A stretch of 64,000 nucleotides of DNA from Ruminococcus sp. AF31-8BH (lineage in GTDB: Bacteria; Bacillota; Clostridia; Lachnospirales; Lachnospiraceae): contig NZ_QTVN01000007.1 in NCBI RefSeq assembly GCF_003460605.1, positions 1-64,000 of the forward strand. Direction: 5' to 3'. The translations under genes and the position numbers were made by a program. The stretch's first letter is position 1; each line of letters begins with the position of its first letter. Below are positions 42,253-51,531 of this stretch, piece after piece. The notes below the pieces were generated by a model, which saw only the letters and a program-made list of their open reading frames with translations, did not search any database and had not been told where the DNA came from.

Positions 42253-44199
42253 ATGGAAAGAAAATACCCGCATTTATGTCAGCCTATCACTTTAGGAAAC
42301 GTAACCTTCCGCAACCGCATGTTTGCATCCCCGATCGGAGCAACCGATATTGACAAGGACTGCGTACCAGGCGAGAGAACCCGTGCCTTCTACGAGCTTC
42401 GTGCCAAAGGCGGAGCCGCAGCTGTAACCATGAGTGAGCTTGTAGTTCACCCGGAGACAGACGGTTCCCACATGCTTCATCTTGACCTTGCCACAGTTGG
42501 CTCCCTGGCTGCTTTCACCTTCACAGCAGATGCAATCAAGAGACACGGTGCAGTGCCAAGCGTGGAATTTTCCCATTCCGGCCAGTATGCAGGTACTTAC
42601 ATGGCAGATAAGAACAAAAAGCAGGGCCTGACCCAGTACGGACCAAGCGATGGCGTCCGTCCGGACGGAATGAAGGTAACTGCCCTTACCAAAGAGCAGA
42701 TTGCAGACATTGTGAAGCGCTACGGCGAGACCGCCATTCTTGCAAAACGTGCAGGCTTTGAGATGATCATGATCCACGGCGGACACACCTGGCTTCTGAA
42801 CCAGTTTATTTCCCCTTATTTCAACCACAGAACGGATGAGTACGGCGGAAGCTTCGAGAACAGAATGCGCTTCACCATCGAAGTGCTGAAGGAAGTGCGA
42901 AATGCAGTTGGCCCTATGTTCCCGATCGAGTTTCGTATGAGCGGTTCTGAACTGTTCGAGGGCGGTTATGACCTGGACGAGGGTGTTCGGATCGCACAGG
43001 CAGTGGAGCCTTATGTAGACCTAATCCATGTATCCGCAGGATCCTACCAGTTCGGATTTTTCAGAACTCATCCGTCTATGTTTGCAGAGCATGGCGTGAA
43101 TGTGTACCTTGCAGAAGAAATCAAAAAGCACGTAAGCAAACCGGTTGCCACCATCGGTGCCTTAAATGATCCGGCACAGATGGAAGAGATCATTGCGTCC
43201 GGAAAAGCTGATGTGGTTTACATGGGACGTGCCCTTCTGGCAGATCCATACCTGCCCCAGAAGGTTGTGTCCGGAAATGATGACAAGATCGTGAAATGTC
43301 TGCGCTGCTTTGCATGTATGGCAGAAAGACCTACCACACAGACCAGAAGATGTACCGTCAACCCGCTGATCGGACGTGAGATTGAAGGTACAGAGGTACT
43401 TCCTGCAGCTGTGAAGAAGAAAGTGCTTGTAGTTGGCGGCGGCGTAGCCGGACTGAAGGCAGCTGTGACAGCAGCCCTTCGCGGTCACAGGGTTGTGCTT
43501 TGCGAGAAGAGCGACAAGGTGGGTGGAATTTTAAAGTGCGAGCAGGCGATTGATTTCAAGCAGGAAATGTACCAGCTTGGTCTTTCCCTGGAAGCACAGG
43601 CAAAAGAAGCTGGCGTTGAGATCCGCTGCAACACAGAGGTGACTCCGGAATATGCAGAGGCACAGAATGCAGATGTGATGATCCTGGCAGTTGGCTCCAA
43701 TCCGATTGTTCCCCCGCTCAAAGGTATGGACCAAGACAACGTGGTTGTCGTTAACAACTATTACCTGGAAAAAGAAAAGGTAGGCGATTCCGTTGTAGTT
43801 CTTGGCGGCGGTCTGGCAGGCTGTGAAGCTGCCATCCACCTTGCACAGGAGGGCAAAAAGGTGCATCTGGTAGAGATGAGACCTGAGCTTGCACCGGACG
43901 CAAACATCCGCCACCGTCCGATCCTGATGCAGATGATCGACAAGTATGTGGAAGCACATACCTGTTACCAGGGAATGGAAGTGACACCGGACGGCGTACT
44001 TTGCAAGGACGCAGATGGAAATGAGGTTTTGATACCTGGAAAATCCGTAATCTGCGCAGTTGGCCAGAGAGCCAACCGTGATGCAGTAAATACACTTCGA
44101 AATTGTGCACCTGTGGTACGCGAGATTGGAGACTGTGTCCGCCCAAGCAACATCACAAACGCAATTTACATGGGATATCACGCAGGTCTTGATGCGTAA
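42253..44199 (+). CDS. Old yellow enzyme/FAD reductase (BaiCD/enoate reductase-like)
   Basis: 648 aa, behind AAAGGAAC. An FMN-binding (beta/alpha)8 domain (about 1-370: VTFRNRMFASPIGATD, YAGTYMADK, MIHGGHTWLLNQFISPYFNH, RTDEYGGSFENRMRF) is followed by a 4Fe-4S site (CLRCFACMAE and a later CTVNP) and an FAD/NAD(P) domain (VLVVGGGVAGLKAAVTAA, VVVLGGGLAGCEAAIHLA). This is the 2,4-dienoyl-CoA/enoate reductase, BaiCD/BaiH and flavonoid- or steroid-reductase family, which reduces activated C=C bonds. The substrate is unknown. Confidence 0.87.
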   Translation: MERKYPHLCQPITLGNVTFRNRMFASPIGATDIDKDCVPGERTRAFYELRAKGGAAAVTMSELVVHPETDGSHMLHLDLATVGSLAAFTFTADAIKRHGAVPSVEFSHSGQYAGTYMADKNKKQGLTQYGPSDGVRPDGMKVTALTKEQIADIVKRYGETAILAKRAGFEMIMIHGGHTWLLNQFISPYFNHRTDEYGGSFENRMRFTIEVLKEVRNAVGPMFPIEFRMSGSELFEGGYDLDEGVRIAQAVEPYVDLIHVSAGSYQFGFFRTHPSMFAEHGVNVYLAEEIKKHVSKPVATIGALNDPAQMEEIIASGKADVVYMGRALLADPYLPQKVVSGNDDKIVKCLRCFACMAERPTTQTRRCTVNPLIGREIEGTEVLPAAVKKKVLVVGGGVAGLKAAVTAALRGHRVVLCEKSDKVGGILKCEQAIDFKQEMYQLGLSLEAQAKEAGVEIRCNTEVTPEYAEAQNADVMILAVGSNPIVPPLKGMDQDNVVVVNNYYLEKEKVGDSVVVLGGGLAGCEAAIHLAQEGKKVHLVEMRPELAPDANIRHRPILMQMIDKYVEAHTCYQGMEVTPDGVLCKDADGNEVLIPGKSVICAVGQRANRDAVNTLRNCAPVVREIGDCVRPSNITNAIYMGYHAGLDA

Positions 44200-44215
44200 A
44201 AATATGGAAAATGGA

Positions 44216-44247
44216 AAAGGCGTTCGCTTATGCGGGCGCCTTTCTTT
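44216..44247 (+). terminator. Terminator of the reductase operon
   Basis: AAAGGCG (44,216-44,222) and CGCCTTT (44,237-44,243) with inner CGC/GCG pairing, followed by CTTT. Confidence 0.75.
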
Positions 44248-44283
44248 GGTCTGCACTGTTGGAAATTGACACAGGACAGTGGG

Positions 44284-44626
44284 ATGCCTTATAATGAAAA
44301 GAACAAAAGTTTTGCGGCACGCCTGTGCCTTAGCTATTCGGAGGTGCCATATACCAACAAAATTGTATTTATTGCAGCAATTTTTATATTCGGAATTCTT
44401 GCTGTGGGCAATACAGTGGTGAAAAATAAGCGGTGGCTGGTTCATGCTTCCGCATATCTTTTCATGGCCTTTTATCTTGGTGTTGGAATTTTGGCTTCTG
44501 TGGGAGAAGGCAGTGTGCAGGAGCGCACCCAGAAACATATGTTTTGCCGTGGACGCTGTGTCTGACGGTGCATCGGCTGTGGAGATTCCAAAGCTTCTGA
44601 ATATGCTGGGAAAAATTCTGGGATAA
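44284..44626 (+). pseudogene. Degenerate membrane-protein remnant
   Basis: One frame (44,284-44,565) encodes two hydrophobic segments (NKIVFIAAIFIFGILAVGN and ASAYLFMAFYLGVGILASVG) and then loses sense; a second frame ends DGASAVEIPKLLNMLGKILG at 44,626. No ribosome site and no family recognised. It is probably debris of one or two deleted genes between the reductase and GNAT genes. Confidence 0.3.
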
Positions 44627-44650
44627 AATAGAAAGAGGGGTATAAAGAAA

Positions 44651-45151
44651 ATGACAGAGAAATTTGAATTTAGAAATATTCGTCCAGATGAGGCAGAACA
44701 GGCAGTGGAAATCGAGCAGATCTGTTTTCCTCCCAACGAAGCCTGCTCTCCCAAAAGCATGAGAGAGCGTACCGAGCATGCATCTGAGACATTCCTGGTG
44801 GCAGTAGATAAGGCAACTGGTAAAATTGCGGGATTTTTAAACGGCGTCGCAACAGATGAAGAAGTGTTCCGCGATGAATTTTTTACGGACATCACCCTTC
44901 ATGATCCAAAAGGAAAAAACATTATGCTCCTTGGCCTTGATGTGCTCCCGGAGTACCGTCACCAGGGTCTTGCCCGTGAGATCATGACCCACTACGCAGC
45001 CCGTGAGCAGGCCAAAGGCCGCAAATGCCTGTACCTCACCTGCCTGGACCAGAAGGTGGAAATGTACAAAAAAATGGGCTACACCGACGATGGCATCTCC
45101 GGTTCCGTCTGGGGAGGCGAAGAGTGGCACGATATGAGCCGTAAGCTTTAA
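44651..45151 (+). CDS. GNAT-family N-acetyltransferase
   Basis: 166 aa. N-terminal FRNIRPDEAEQAVEIEQICF and the acetyl-CoA site VLPEYRHQGLAREIM are clear; C-terminal LYLTCLDQKVEMYKKMGYTD matches the AANAT/RimI-like arm. Substrate unknown. Confidence 0.82.
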   Translation: MTEKFEFRNIRPDEAEQAVEIEQICFPPNEACSPKSMRERTEHASETFLVAVDKATGKIAGFLNGVATDEEVFRDEFFTDITLHDPKGKNIMLLGLDVLPEYRHQGLAREIMTHYAAREQAKGRKCLYLTCLDQKVEMYKKMGYTDDGISGSVWGGEEWHDMSRKL

Positions 45152-45193
45152 TTTGGGAAGATTCCATTTTCCAGGGAAAGGAGCGGCACACCT

Positions 45194-46219
45194 ATGATTC
45201 GTCTTCAGGATATTGCAGATATGGCTGGGGTCAGCAGAACCACAGTATCGAATGTAATTAATGGAAATACGAAACGGGTTTCTCAGGAAACCATTGATAA
45301 AATAACGGCAATCCTTAAAGAGCAGAATTACGTTCCACATATGGGCTCTGTGATGCTGTCCGGTCATGGTTCCAGGATCATCGGGGTTGTGGTTGGCTTT
45401 AACCAGGCACACGGAATGCAGCCCTTGCAGGATTCCTTTGTAGGGGAGCTGGTGGGAACCATCCAGAACGAAGCGGAAGCGAAGGGCTACTATATCATGC
45501 TCATCGGCGGGGAAAATATTCAGCATGTGGTAGACATTGCTTCCAGATGGAATGTGGAAGGCCTGATTATCCTGGGTTACAATGACGAGAAATACAGGCA
45601 GCTGTCCCGGAAGCTGAACAAGAAAATGGTTCTCATCGATACCTATCCTGCCGGTGAATATTTTTTCCAGAATGTAGGTGTAGATGATTATTCCGGCGGC
45701 TATCAGATTGGAAATTATCTGTATTCCTGTGGCTACGACAAGGCAATTTTTATAGCAGAAACGGATATTGACAGTGATTACAGCCGTTGGATGGGCTTCA
45801 AACAGGCCATGGAACAGGATGGGAAGTTCTGCAGCCGTACACGTCTTGTGATAGTATCCTATGAGAAAAAAAAGCGGCTTCAAAAATACAGTGAGCTTCT
45901 GCCCCGCTTTCTTGAAGTAAAAGCACTGGCTTTTTCTTCAGATTATGATGCCATTGAGGCAATGAACTTCTTTTTGGATCAGGGAATTAAAATTCCGGAT
46001 CAAATTTCCATTACAGGCTATGATGACAGCATTTACGCGCAAATGGTGCGCCCCAAGCTGACCACGGTTCATCAGGACGTCAGCCAGAAAGCACATCTGG
46101 CCTTAAGCCGTCTGCTTCGGATGGCAGCAGGCGAACAGCTAAAGGAAATGAATGTGAAAAGCCCGGTGCATCTTGTGAGAAGAGAATCTGTAAAAGAAAA
46201 AAATAGACCTCTTATTTGA
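45194..46219 (+). CDS. LacI-family transcriptional regulator
   Basis: 341 aa. N-terminal lac-type DNA-binding domain (IRLQDIADMAGVSRTTVSNV INGN) and a periplasmic-binding-like sensor (GVVVGFNQAHGMQPLQDSF, the ITGYDDSIYAQMVRPKLTTV end). It has its own terminator and is followed by a perfect palindromic operator in front of the sugar ABC/GH13 operon, so it is the likely repressor of that operon. The start has only a weak GGAGCGG site. Confidence 0.87.
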   Translation: MIRLQDIADMAGVSRTTVSNVINGNTKRVSQETIDKITAILKEQNYVPHMGSVMLSGHGSRIIGVVVGFNQAHGMQPLQDSFVGELVGTIQNEAEAKGYYIMLIGGENIQHVVDIASRWNVEGLIILGYNDEKYRQLSRKLNKKMVLIDTYPAGEYFFQNVGVDDYSGGYQIGNYLYSCGYDKAIFIAETDIDSDYSRWMGFKQAMEQDGKFCSRTRLVIVSYEKKKRLQKYSELLPRFLEVKALAFSSDYDAIEAMNFFLDQGIKIPDQISITGYDDSIYAQMVRPKLTTVHQDVSQKAHLALSRLLRMAAGEQLKEMNVKSPVHLVRRESVKEKNRPLI

Positions 46220-46221
46220 AT

Positions 46222-46258
46222 AACAGCCCAGCTGCTCTATGTGCAGATCTGGGCTGTT
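46222..46258 (+). terminator. Terminator of the lacI-type gene
   Basis: AACAGCCCAG (46,222-46,231) and CTGGGCTGTT (46,249-46,258), perfect 10-bp stem right after the stop codon. The rest of 46,259-46,558 holds the operator below and no convincing gene. Confidence 0.75.
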
Positions 46259-46412
46259 ATTGCGTTATGAGCAGTTCGTACTTTGTTTTTCTGCATGAAA
46301 TTTCCTTTAACGGGGAAAAATCTGACAGTAAGCTGCAATGCTTCGTCTGCCGCCATTCCTGGTTTTGTCATATATGCACAAAAACAATAAAGGAACTTTG
46401 TCAGTTATTTAA

Positions 46413-46426
46413 GTTTCTCGAGAAAC
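46413..46426. promoter_or_regulatory. LacI-type operator
   Basis: Perfect 14-bp palindrome GTTTCTCGAGAAAC with a central CG, typical of LacI/CcpA-family sites, 133 bases before the binding-protein gene. Confidence 0.6.
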
Positions 46427-46558
46427 CTGTTGATTTTACTGCAATCACGCGATATGATAGAGCCACCAAAAGGGAAGCAGGACAGACGTGTTCAGGAAAT
46501 GCTTTCACAAAAACAAATGCTGCGCAGCCTTCATAAAGGAAAAATGGAGGAATAAAAA

Positions 46559-47833
46559 ATGAATAAGAAAATCGTTTGCACATTGATGGTTGGTACCTTA
46601 CTGGCAGGTATGCTTACAGGCTGTGGAGGCTCCTCTGAAGGCGGCTCTTCAGCAAAAGGCTCCAAAGGAACAGAGCTGGAGCTTTTCTCTACCAAGGCAG
46701 AAAACAAAGACATTCTTCAGAAGCTGGTGGACAAATTTAACGAGACACATGAGGACGTGACAATCAAGATCACAGCTCCGGCAGATGCAGGAACTGTATT
46801 GAAAACCAGAATGGCGAAGAACGATATGCCGGACATTGTTGCAATGGGCGGTGATAATAACTACACAGAAGTGGAAAGCGCAGGAATGCTGGTAGACTTA
46901 AGTGGTGAGGATTACATTTCCACAGTTCAGGAATCCTACCTGCAGATGGTTTATGATGTAAACAAGGACAAAGAAGAAAAAGCATACGGCGTTCCATATG
47001 CAACAAATGCTTCCGGTGTCATTTACAATGTAGACAAGTTTGAAGAATACGGTATTGAAATTCCAAAAACCTGGGACGAATTCATCGCTGTGATCGAGAA
47101 GCTTCAGGATGCAGGAGAGCAGCCGCTTCTTATGACCTACAAGGATGCATGGACCAGCCTGTGCCCATGGAACAGTATGGCACCGGACCTTGCACCGACT
47201 ACATTTAATGATGACCGTAAAGCAGGCAAGACTACATTTGTGGGAACTCACGAAGAAATCGTAGAGAAATACCTGAAGCTTCTTGACTATGCACAGGACG
47301 ACTTCATGGGACTTACCTATGACGATGGAAATAAAGCATTTGCAAACGGCGAAGCAGCTATGATCGTCAACGGTAACTGGGCAATCAACCAGTATCTGAA
47401 TTCCAATTCAGACCTGAAGGTTAATATGTTTGCATTCCCGGCATCTAATGACGAAGCACAGAATTATGTGACCTCCGGTGTTGATGTACTCCTGGGCGTA
47501 TGCAAGGACAGTGCAAACGAAGAGATGGCAAAGGAATTTGTATCCTTTATGCTGGAACCGGAAAATGCAAAAATGTATATTGAAGATCAGTTTGCTTTCT
47601 CCGCTGTAAAAGGCGTGGAGCAGGAAAATGAAACCGTTGCAGGTGTAAAAGAAGACATTGCAAACGGCAAGGTTGCCAACTTCCCGGATCACTACTATCC
47701 ATCAGGCTTTGATCTTTCCGCTCTGATTTCCGAAATGTGCTTGAACTACACAAACGGAATGGACAATGAGGAAAATATGAACCAGTTCCTTGCACAGTGC
47801 GACGAGAAATATGATATTGCAAATGTAGATTAA
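46559..47833 (+). CDS. Sugar ABC transporter solute-binding lipoprotein
   Basis: 424 aa, behind ATGGAGGAA. Lipoprotein signal with lipobox LTGC at about residue 21, followed by a serine/glycine linker and a family 1 (maltose-type) binding domain (MPDIVAMGGDNNYTEVESAG, YGVPYATNASGVIYNVDKFE, MIVNGNWAINQYL). It is the first gene of a binding protein-permease-permease-glucosidase operon; import of malto- or isomalto-oligosaccharides is likely. No ATPase gene is present, so a shared MsmX-type ATPase is expected from elsewhere. Confidence 0.88.
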   Translation: MNKKIVCTLMVGTLLAGMLTGCGGSSEGGSSAKGSKGTELELFSTKAENKDILQKLVDKFNETHEDVTIKITAPADAGTVLKTRMAKNDMPDIVAMGGDNNYTEVESAGMLVDLSGEDYISTVQESYLQMVYDVNKDKEEKAYGVPYATNASGVIYNVDKFEEYGIEIPKTWDEFIAVIEKLQDAGEQPLLMTYKDAWTSLCPWNSMAPDLAPTTFNDDRKAGKTTFVGTHEEIVEKYLKLLDYAQDDFMGLTYDDGNKAFANGEAAMIVNGNWAINQYLNSNSDLKVNMFAFPASNDEAQNYVTSGVDVLLGVCKDSANEEMAKEFVSFMLEPENAKMYIEDQFAFSAVKGVEQENETVAGVKEDIANGKVANFPDHYYPSGFDLSALISEMCLNYTNGMDNEENMNQFLAQCDEKYDIANVD

Positions 47834-47864
47834 TCTGCTGATTAAAGCAAGAGAAGCCCTCTTT

Positions 47865-47902
47865 AGCCTCTGCCGGATAAATATATAAATCTGGCAGAGG
47901 CT
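47865..47902 (+). terminator. Intra-operon hairpin after the binding-protein gene
   Basis: AGCCTCTGCC (47,865-47,874) and GGCAGAGGCT (47,893-47,902), a perfect 10-bp stem without a T run. Such hairpins commonly protect the abundant binding-protein mRNA or reduce read-through to the permeases. Confidence 0.6.
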
Positions 47903-47935
47903 GAAGAAATCTGATATAGATGAGGAGAGGATCTC

Positions 47936-48823
47936 ATGAAGAAAAAAACATCACGGAAAAGACCGGCGGTAAACCGGATCTACTACATCTACGTAGGAAT
48001 CCTTGCAGTTCTGTTTTTTACATTCCATACAATACCATTTCTGAAGGGTGTTATGTACAGCTTTACAGACTGGAGAGGCTACGGAGACTGGAACTTTGTA
48101 GGACTTCGGAATTATATCCACATGTTTTCCGATGCAGATACCGGAAATGCATATTTATTTACATTTAAGTTTGCAGTGATCACGACTATCCTGGTCAACG
48201 TAATCAGCCTGATTCTTGCCTGTGCCTTAAATGCAAAAATCAAATTTAAAAATACCATCAAAGCATTCTACTTCCTTCCATACATGCTTGGAAGTCTGAT
48301 TGTTGGATTTATTTTTAACTATATTTTCGCAAATCTCATTCCTCAGCTGGGAAAAGGACTTGGCATCAAGGCCTTAAGCGTAAATATTCTTGGAACCAAC
48401 AATGCCATCTGGGGCATCATTGCCGTATCCCTCTGGATCGGATGTGCATTTAATACATTGATTTATATTGCAGGACTTCAGTCTATTGATACAGATGTGT
48501 ATGAAGCAGCTGACCTGGATGGTGCAACCGGGTTCCGTCGATTCAGCAAGATTACCTTCCCCCTTCTGGCTCCGTCCTTTACTATCAACATGGTTCTTTC
48601 TGCAAAAGGCTATCTGATGGTTTATGACCAGATCATGGCCATGACAGAAGGAGGTCCTGGAACCAGCACTACCTCTATTGCCGTGTTAATTTATAAGAAA
48701 GGCTTTGGCGGCGGACAGTTTGCTTACCAGTCTGCCAATGCTGTTATGCTTTTTATAGTAGTTGTGCTGATTTCTGTATTCCAGCTGCGTGTACTTGAGA
48801 AGAGGGAGGAAAAATTAGGATGA
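47936..48823 (+). CDS. Sugar ABC transporter permease 1 (MalF-like)
   Basis: 295 aa, behind GAGGAGAGG. Six predicted membrane segments and the permease loop AADLDGATGFRRFSKITFPLL (EAA motif) that docks to the ATPase. Its stop overlaps the start of the second permease. Confidence 0.88.
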   Translation: MKKKTSRKRPAVNRIYYIYVGILAVLFFTFHTIPFLKGVMYSFTDWRGYGDWNFVGLRNYIHMFSDADTGNAYLFTFKFAVITTILVNVISLILACALNAKIKFKNTIKAFYFLPYMLGSLIVGFIFNYIFANLIPQLGKGLGIKALSVNILGTNNAIWGIIAVSLWIGCAFNTLIYIAGLQSIDTDVYEAADLDGATGFRRFSKITFPLLAPSFTINMVLSAKGYLMVYDQIMAMTEGGPGTSTTSIAVLIYKKGFGGGQFAYQSANAVMLFIVVVLISVFQLRVLEKREEKLG

Positions 48824-49662
48824 AACACAATACAGTAAAAGTAAAAGAGCATTATAACTGGCCTGTTACGATTCTTCTGATCATTGGAATCGTAGTCGTC
48901 ATTCTCCTGCCTCTTTATATGGCACTTATGATTGCCATCAAAGACCCATCTGATATGAATAATATTCTGGCACTTCCGAAGAAAATCCGTCTTCAGAACT
49001 TTGTGGATGCATGGGTAATGACAGATTTCCCCAGAAAGTTTTTTAACACTGCATTTATCACTGTGATCAACCTGATTTTCACCCTGATCACAAACTCCTT
49101 TGCAGCTTATGCAATTACAAGAAACCGTAAGAAGAGCAAATTCTTCTCCCTTATGTATTACTACTTTATCAGTGCCATGTTTATTCCCTTCCAGGTAATT
49201 ATGCTGCCATTGGTTGTACAGGCAAATACCTTCCACCTGGATAATATTTTCGGAATCACTTTCCTGTATATTATTTTTGGTCTTCCTATGAATACCTTCC
49301 TGTATACAGGTGCTGTAAAAGCCATTCCGGAGGCACTGGACGAAGCTGCAATGATTGATGGCGCAAACCCCATCCAGATTTTCAGCAGAATTATTTTTCC
49401 GGTATTAAAACCAACCACTGCAACGGTAGCGATTCTTTCCTTTATGTGGACCTGGAACGACTTCACTATGCCGCTGGTGCTTTTAAGTGATGAGAGCCAG
49501 CAGACCCTGCAGCTTGCACAGTATGTGTTCAAGAAACAGTTTTCCGTAGATTACAATCTGGCATTTGCCTCCTATCTGCTTGTACTGCTTCCTGTACTGA
49601 TCGTGTACATCTTCTGCCAGAAATGGATCATGAATGGCGTTGTTGCCGGAGCAGTGAAATAA
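48820..49662 (+). CDS. Sugar ABC transporter permease 2 (MalG-like)
   Basis: 280 aa. Six membrane segments and an EAA loop (LDEAAMIDGANPIQIFSRII) of the MalG/carbohydrate type. It overlaps permease 1 by four bases and precedes the GH13 gene. Confidence 0.88.
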   Translation: MKHNTVKVKEHYNWPVTILLIIGIVVVILLPLYMALMIAIKDPSDMNNILALPKKIRLQNFVDAWVMTDFPRKFFNTAFITVINLIFTLITNSFAAYAITRNRKKSKFFSLMYYYFISAMFIPFQVIMLPLVVQANTFHLDNIFGITFLYIIFGLPMNTFLYTGAVKAIPEALDEAAMIDGANPIQIFSRIIFPVLKPTTATVAILSFMWTWNDFTMPLVLLSDESQQTLQLAQYVFKKQFSVDYNLAFASYLLVLLPVLIVYIFCQKWIMNGVVAGAVK

Positions 49663-49710
49663 TCATCGTATGTGAATGCTGAAAAATAAGACAGAAAGGA
49701 ATTGCTTTGT

Positions 49711-51384
49711 ATGAAAAAAAACTGGTGGAAAGAAAGCGTTGTATATCAGATTTATCCCAAAAGCTTTAACGACAGCAACGGGGACGGAATCGGAGATATC
49801 AACGGAATTATAGAAAAACTGGATTACTTGAAAGAGCTTGGCGTTAATGTTTTGTGGATTTCCCCTATGCTGGAGTCTCCTCAGGATGACAATGGATACG
49901 ACATTTCCGATTACCGCAGGATTTACAAGGACTACGGAACTATGGAAGACTATGAAAAGCTTCTTGAGGAAGCGCACAGGCGTGAGATCAAGGTGCTGAT
50001 GGATCTGGTGGTAAACCATACCTCTGATGAGCACCAGTGGTTCCTGGAAAGCAAAAAGTCCAAAGACAATCCATACCGGGACTACTACATCTGGAAAAAT
50101 CCGGTAAACGGAAAAGAGCCTAACAACTGGGGCGGTTGTTTTGGAGGTTCTGCATGGGAATATGATGATGAGACACAGATGTATTATCTTCACCTTTTTT
50201 CCAAAAAACAGCCTGACCTGAACTGGGAAAACGAAAAGGTCCGTCAGGAAGTTTATGACATGATGAAATTCTGGTGCGACAAGGGAATCGACGGCTTCCG
50301 CATGGACGTGATCAGCATGATTTCCAAGGACCAGTCCTTCCCGGATGGAAAGGTTGGCAGCGGTCTTTATGGAGATTTCGGCCCGTACTGTGTTCATGGA
50401 CCAAAGGTTCACGAATTCCTTAAGGAAATGAACCGTGAAGTTCTTTCTAAATATGATATCATGACAGTTGGGGAAACATCCGGTGTCACCATAGAAGAGG
50501 CACAGAAATATGCAGGAGAAAACAGCGGTGAGCTGAACATGGTTTTCCAGTTCGAGCATGTGGAGGACGCTTCCCAGCATGCGGAGTTTGGCAAATGGAC
50601 TACAGCCAGATATGATTTTAAGGCATTTAAAAAGACCATGATCAAGTGGCAGGAGCAGCTTCAGGGAAAAGCATGGAACAGTCTGTTTCTTGGAAACCAT
50701 GACCAGCCCCGAAGCGTATCCAGATTCGGAAATGACAATCCTGCCTATAGAGAAATCTCTGCGAAAATGCTGGCAACCTGTCTGCATATGATGCAGGGTA
50801 CCCCTTATGTATATCAGGGGGAAGAGCTTGGAATGACCAATGTCTATTTCGATAAGCTTGAAGATTACCGCGACATAGAGAGCATTCAGTATTACACAGA
50901 GCTGACAGATTCCGGACTTATGAATCCGGATTACATGATGAAATGTCTCATGCTCAGAAGCCGTGACAATGCCAGAACTCCTATGCAGTGGAATGATTCT
51001 GAGCAGGCCGGATTTACCAAGGGTCAGCCCTGGATCAAGGTAAATCCTAATTATAAAGAGATCAATGCAAAAAGCCAGCTGGCAGATCCGGATTCCATTT
51101 TCCACTATTATCAGAAGCTGATCCGCATTCGTAAGGAAAAGGATATTGTGGTATATGGCGAGTTTGAGCCGCTGTACCGTGAGGACGACCAGATTTTTGC
51201 ATATATAAGAAGGCTTGGGGAGGAAAGACTTCTTACTGTCTGCAATTTCAGTGAGCATCCGGCAGAAATGGAAATTCCGGAGGAATTTACCAATGCCAGA
51301 TGCCTGATCTCAAATCTTGAAAGAAAGAGCTTTGAGGGAAAAATTGTGCTGAAGCCTTATGAGGCATTTGTACTTTATAAATAA
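49711..51384 (+). CDS. GH13 alpha-glucosidase (oligo-1,6-glucosidase type)
   Basis: 557 aa from the ATG at 49,711, after AGAAAGGAATTG. Starts with WWKESVVYQIYPKSFNDSNG. GH13 motifs: DLVVNHTSDEH (region I), GIDGFRMDVISMI with the nucleophile Asp (II), ETSGVT with the acid Glu (III) and FLGNHDQPR (IV). It lacks a signal peptide, so it hydrolyses imported sugar in the cytoplasm. Group GH13_31 enzymes cleave alpha-1,6 or alpha-1,4 glucosides such as isomaltose. Confidence 0.9.
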   Translation: MKKNWWKESVVYQIYPKSFNDSNGDGIGDINGIIEKLDYLKELGVNVLWISPMLESPQDDNGYDISDYRRIYKDYGTMEDYEKLLEEAHRREIKVLMDLVVNHTSDEHQWFLESKKSKDNPYRDYYIWKNPVNGKEPNNWGGCFGGSAWEYDDETQMYYLHLFSKKQPDLNWENEKVRQEVYDMMKFWCDKGIDGFRMDVISMISKDQSFPDGKVGSGLYGDFGPYCVHGPKVHEFLKEMNREVLSKYDIMTVGETSGVTIEEAQKYAGENSGELNMVFQFEHVEDASQHAEFGKWTTARYDFKAFKKTMIKWQEQLQGKAWNSLFLGNHDQPRSVSRFGNDNPAYREISAKMLATCLHMMQGTPYVYQGEELGMTNVYFDKLEDYRDIESIQYYTELTDSGLMNPDYMMKCLMLRSRDNARTPMQWNDSEQAGFTKGQPWIKVNPNYKEINAKSQLADPDSIFHYYQKLIRIRKEKDIVVYGEFEPLYREDDQIFAYIRRLGEERLLTVCNFSEHPAEMEIPEEFTNARCLISNLERKSFEGKIVLKPYEAFVLYK

Positions 51385-51394
51385 AGCAAGCTCT

Positions 51395-51466
51395 GGAGCG
51401 TGTTTGAAAAAGATTTTCTGCAAGATGTGCGTCACACTTTGCGGGAATGGTTTTTAAACACGCTCC
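51395..51466 (+). terminator. Long inverted repeat after the GH13 gene
   Basis: GGAGCGTGTTTGAAAA (51,395-51,410) pairs with TTTTTAAACACGCTCC (51,451-51,466) with one mismatch, enclosing a 40-base loop that contains a smaller GTG/CAC stem. It ends the sugar operon. Confidence 0.65.
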
Positions 51467-51496
51467 ATTGTTGTATTCATCAATAAATATTTGTTA

Positions 51497-51525
51497 TTGA
51501 CAGTTTATTTTCTGCATGATATGAT
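51497..51525 (+). promoter_or_regulatory. Strong promoter before the structured RNA
   Basis: TTGACA (51,497-51,502), 17-bp spacer, TATGAT (51,520-51,525). Confidence 0.75.
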
Positions 51526-51531
51526 AAATTA

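Noticed and set aside
43531..44895. Long minus-strand open frame of about 454 codons opposite the OYE reductase
   Set aside because: It has no protein-family features, no ribosome site, and lies antisense to a strongly supported enzyme gene; it is a codon-bias shadow.
46216..46536. 106-codon plus frame overlapping the LacI-type gene end
   Set aside because: It runs through the terminator and operator, is cysteine-rich without a motif, and has no ribosome site.
49663..51258. Long minus-strand open frame of about 531 codons opposite the GH13 gene
   Set aside because: Antisense shadow; the plus strand has all GH13 motifs and the minus frame has none.
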